This document shows, in pieces, positions 62,166 to 64,000 of a stretch of DNA of 64,000 nucleotides (position 1 is its first letter; each line of letters opens with the position of its first letter). This DNA is from Methanococcus aeolicus Nankai-3. GTDB taxonomy: Archaea; AGJL01; Methanococci; Methanococcales; Methanococcaceae. A program made the translations under genes and the position numbers. The DNA is taken from positions 808,563 through 872,562 of the forward strand of contig NC_009635.1 in assembly GCF_000017185.1 (NCBI RefSeq). Reading direction: 5' to 3'. A model generated the notes under the pieces. The model saw only the letters and a program-made list of their open reading frames with translations. It was not told where the DNA came from and searched no databases.

Positions 62166-62265
62166 ATATTTTGAATTCAAAATCTTCGATTTTGTACAAA
62201 ATCCTAAAAGGATTTTGAATTCAAAAGCTCTGCTTTTGTTCAATATCCGAAGGATATTGAGATTT
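62166..62265. repeat. Array of four mini-hairpins after ycaO
   Basis: CAAAATC-ttc-GATTTTG, CAAAATCC-taaaa-GGATTTTG, CAAAAGC-tct-GCTTTTG and CAATATCC-gaa-GGATATTG in series (62178-62259). Same style as the arrays inside MITE copies 1 and 4, but without the family 1 terminal repeats. Confidence 0.8.
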
Positions 62266-62323
62266 TCCACCCTGTGAAAAAAATAAGAATAAAAATAAAA
62301 TTATAAAATATTAATACGATATA

Positions 62324-62776
62324 TTAACATCTTACTTTAAATGTCCATGTTGTATTATTATTTTCCTCATCATATTCTACTTTTTCAAATGATGCTTTAC
62401 AATTCCTAATGTCATTAATTACATAAGCATATATTATACAGGGGGCTACTGTAATAGGTATATTTTCCTTATTTAACTCCAAAACACTTTCTCTCAATAC
62501 TGGATTTATTACTTCCAAAACCGCCAATCCATCATTTTCCGAATAAATTAAATCATCACAAAGTCCCAAATCTTCGATGAATGCTTTTTTTAATGACTCT
62601 TCGGATAAATTATTTTTATCGACTATGTTTTGAGAATGAAGATATTCTACAACATATTTTGCCGATAATCTAGAAATTGACCTAGAACTTGGTCCAACTA
62701 CTTGAAATACTGCTTTATTTACCACATATATCATTCCATTTAATAACGCCCTAGATTTTATAATATCACCACTCAT
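62324..62776 (-). CDS. Unknown conserved-type protein, possibly V4R-like
   Basis: About 150 residues from the ATG at 62776 (an ATG at 62851 would add 25 residues with no ribosome site). I do not recognise it with certainty. Segments VGPSSRSISRLSAKYVVEYL near residue 25 and NIPITVAPCIIYAYV near 110 suggest a small alpha/beta ligand-binding domain; V4R is one possibility. The ribosome-site-like GGTGATATT stands before an in-frame ATA, 15 bases past the ATG, where other genes here have ATG, so the start may have mutated. Confidence 0.5.
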   Translation of the reverse strand: MSGDIIKSRALLNGMIYVVNKAVFQVVGPSSRSISRLSAKYVVEYLHSQNIVDKNNLSEESLKKAFIEDLGLCDDLIYSENDGLAVLEVINPVLRESVLELNKENIPITVAPCIIYAYVINDIRNCKASFEKVEYDEENNNTTWTFKVRC

Positions 62777-62957
62777 TTGCCATTTATTATCGATACTAGA
62801 TATAATTATTTTATAATATATATGCTTTATTATATTTTTTAATAATGGCATTTAATAGATTAATAATATCAATTATATATTGTGATGCATATATTTGATA
62901 AATTAATATATTTTAAAAATAATAATAAAAAATATGTAAATATTTATATATTACCAT

Positions 62958-63091
62958 ATAGTGTATAACCTAGATTATATTCTAGAACTTTTTGCACTAA
63001 TGGGTATGTAAAATATATATTAGTTTAAATTTCCATTAAAATACTTTAAGATTTTTTTAACCCGTAATGAACATACATTCCGAACAGACTA
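62958..63091. repeat. Possible degraded family 2 inverted-repeat element
   Basis: Begins ATATAGTGTATAACC, contains TAGAACTTTTTGCAC and ends GAACATACATTCCGAACAGACTAT, words that resemble parts of family 2 copies. Weak; the boundaries are uncertain, and the right end touches the stop codon of the DUF354 gene. Confidence 0.3.
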
Positions 63092-64000
63092 TAAATACTC
63101 ACAAATTTTTTCAAAAATTAAATTAGTTGGGTCCTCTAATTTTGGCATTTTATTTTTCTTACCAATATTGTCAATTACATATTTTACTATTTTATCTATT
63201 GATTTCGTATGTATCATGAGATTTTTTTTCATAAGGTATGTATCTACGCCCAAAATATTTTGAGGGTAGCATGAAACCGTAGGAATCCCCATAACTGCGG
63301 ATTCCCTATTCATAGTTCCTCCTGCTCCAATCATAGCATCGGCATGATATATTAGAGATATTGCATCAATACTATGGGGCACTACGGCATTTAGTGATTT
63401 ATATTTTTCTTTCTGGGCATCTGTTCGCGAGAATGCTACAATATTACAATCTATTTTTTTATTTAATTTTTCAATGATTTTTGGAATAATATCTCCATTT
63501 CCATTGCAGTATGAAGAATTAGGGCAAGACCTCATTATAATTATTGGCATTTCAGGATTTAGGTTTAATTCATTAACGATATTTTTATTAATTGGAATTA
63601 TTCCATTTAATCGGGAGTTAATATTTGCAACTTCACATGTTCCATTAAAAGAAATAAAATCCCTTCCCCCCTGTTTCCTTAACATTGTTTTATTTATTCC
63701 TTCTGGAACTATTAAATCATTTACCAATGGCATAGTTAATCTATTTTGGGCTTCGGCATACTCATTATCTACTGTAAAAATTGATGGAATGCCAAGTCCA
63801 AAGGCTACCCGAGGGAGCTCCACAGAATGTTTTGCAATTGCAACTTTTGGTTTGTTGTCTTTTATTACTTTTGTTAAGCCAATAATTCGTTCTGTGGAAT
63901 TTATAAGTTTTTCTTCCGTAGTTCCTCCGTGTTTCCCTATTAAAATTGGTTTTGATGTGTAATTATATAAATTAACAATATTTTCTAAATTTTTAAAATC
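63089..64000 (-). CDS. DUF354 family protein (glycosyltransferase-like), 5' end beyond window
   Basis: The frame is open to the right window edge; the 304 visible codons lack the N-terminus. Segments GKHGGTTEEKLINST, KPKVAIAKHSVELPRVAFGLG and HADAMIGAGGTMNRESAVMG (the last near the C-terminal third) match archaeal DUF354, which has a GT-B-like fold related to UDP-GlcNAc epimerase and glycosyltransferases. Function is unassigned; surface sugar metabolism is plausible. Confidence 0.85.
   Translation of the reverse strand, partial: DFKNLENIVNLYNYTSKPILIGKHGGTTEEKLINSTERIIGLTKVIKDNKPKVAIAKHSVELPRVAFGLGIPSIFTVDNEYAEAQNRLTMPLVNDLIVPEGINKTMLRKQGGRDFISFNGTCEVANINSRLNGIIPINKNIVNELNLNPEMPIIIMRSCPNSSYCNGNGDIIPKIIEKLNKKIDCNIVAFSRTDAQKEKYKSLNAVVPHSIDAISLIYHADAMIGAGGTMNRESAVMGIPTVSCYPQNILGVDTYLMKKNLMIHTKSIDKIVKYVIDNIGKKNKMPKLEDPTNLIFEKICEYL

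Overview
The window is chromosomal DNA from a methanogenic archaeon of the Methanococcales, most likely Methanococcus or a close relative such as Methanothermococcus. The evidence is the split RNA polymerase subunits (B', B'', A', A''), archaeal ribosomal operons, genes for coenzyme F420 (cofD), archaeal GTP cyclohydrolase III, YcaO-type McrA thioamidation and sulfide-dependent Thi4, very AT-rich DNA, and GGTGAT-type ribosome binding sites. The species cannot be fixed from the sequence alone. There is no prophage, CRISPR array, plasmid or transposase gene; this is a core chromosomal region seeded with small non-coding repeats.

Layout. 0-11.4 kb (minus): fusA (cut by the left edge), rps7, rps12, nusA, rpl30e, rpoA2, rpoA1, rpoB1, rpoB2, rpoH. 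11.8-18.2 kb: a sulfur-transfer neighbourhood with the aspartate-semialdehyde sulfurtransferase pair (DUF39-CBS protein and NIL-ferredoxin), NcsA-like and ThiI tRNA thiolases, another PP-loop protein and Thi4. 18.3-23.8 kb: an acetyltransferase, a B12-type radical SAM enzyme, a Nog1-like GTPase and a P-type H+-ATPase. 24.1-27.8 kb (minus): the first half of the S10 operon (L3, L4, L23, L2, S19) behind a GC-rich structured leader. 28-40 kb: translin-like protein, DUF368 transporter, purM, DUF89 phosphatase, FluC, kinase-like UPF0200, an archaeal pilin, a DEVH helicase, a DUF2334 deacetylase, tRNAs (Ala, Arg, three Gly), a Dus-like protein and GTP cyclohydrolase III. 40-51 kb: cofD, a glycosyltransferase, a membrane-anchored HTH regulator coupled to a CWB2-like secreted protein, argJ, a TctA-like permease, an OB-fold protein, a two-gene YeeE/YedE transporter with DUF3343 and kinase-like partners. 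51.3-64 kb: tRNA-Ile followed by perfect 147-bp tandem repeats, a structured non-coding RNA candidate, cbiH, a frameshifted chagasin gene, a polyferredoxin, thrB, queE, a TRAM protein, M20 peptidase, ITPase, histidine phosphatase, TrmO, a methyltransferase, DUF167, YcaO, an unknown protein and a DUF354 protein cut by the right edge.

Three repeat systems stand out. (1) The palindrome GGAGCTCC occurs about 53 times, where base composition predicts about 0.1; it lies in genes and in spacers, in all reading frames, like the HIP1 palindrome of cyanobacteria. (2) At least seven MITE-like intergenic elements of 58-238 bp share the ends ATAGTTAATCTTC and GAAGATTGACTAT; two have become part of neighbouring genes (the stop codon of the DUF39 gene and the last codons of cofD). 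(3) Arrays of tiny perfect hairpins, whose stem sequences differ but stay self-complementary, sit inside these elements and elsewhere. A second inverted-repeat family also occurs, and together with family 1 it interrupts the RNA polymerase operon between rpoA1 and rpoB1.
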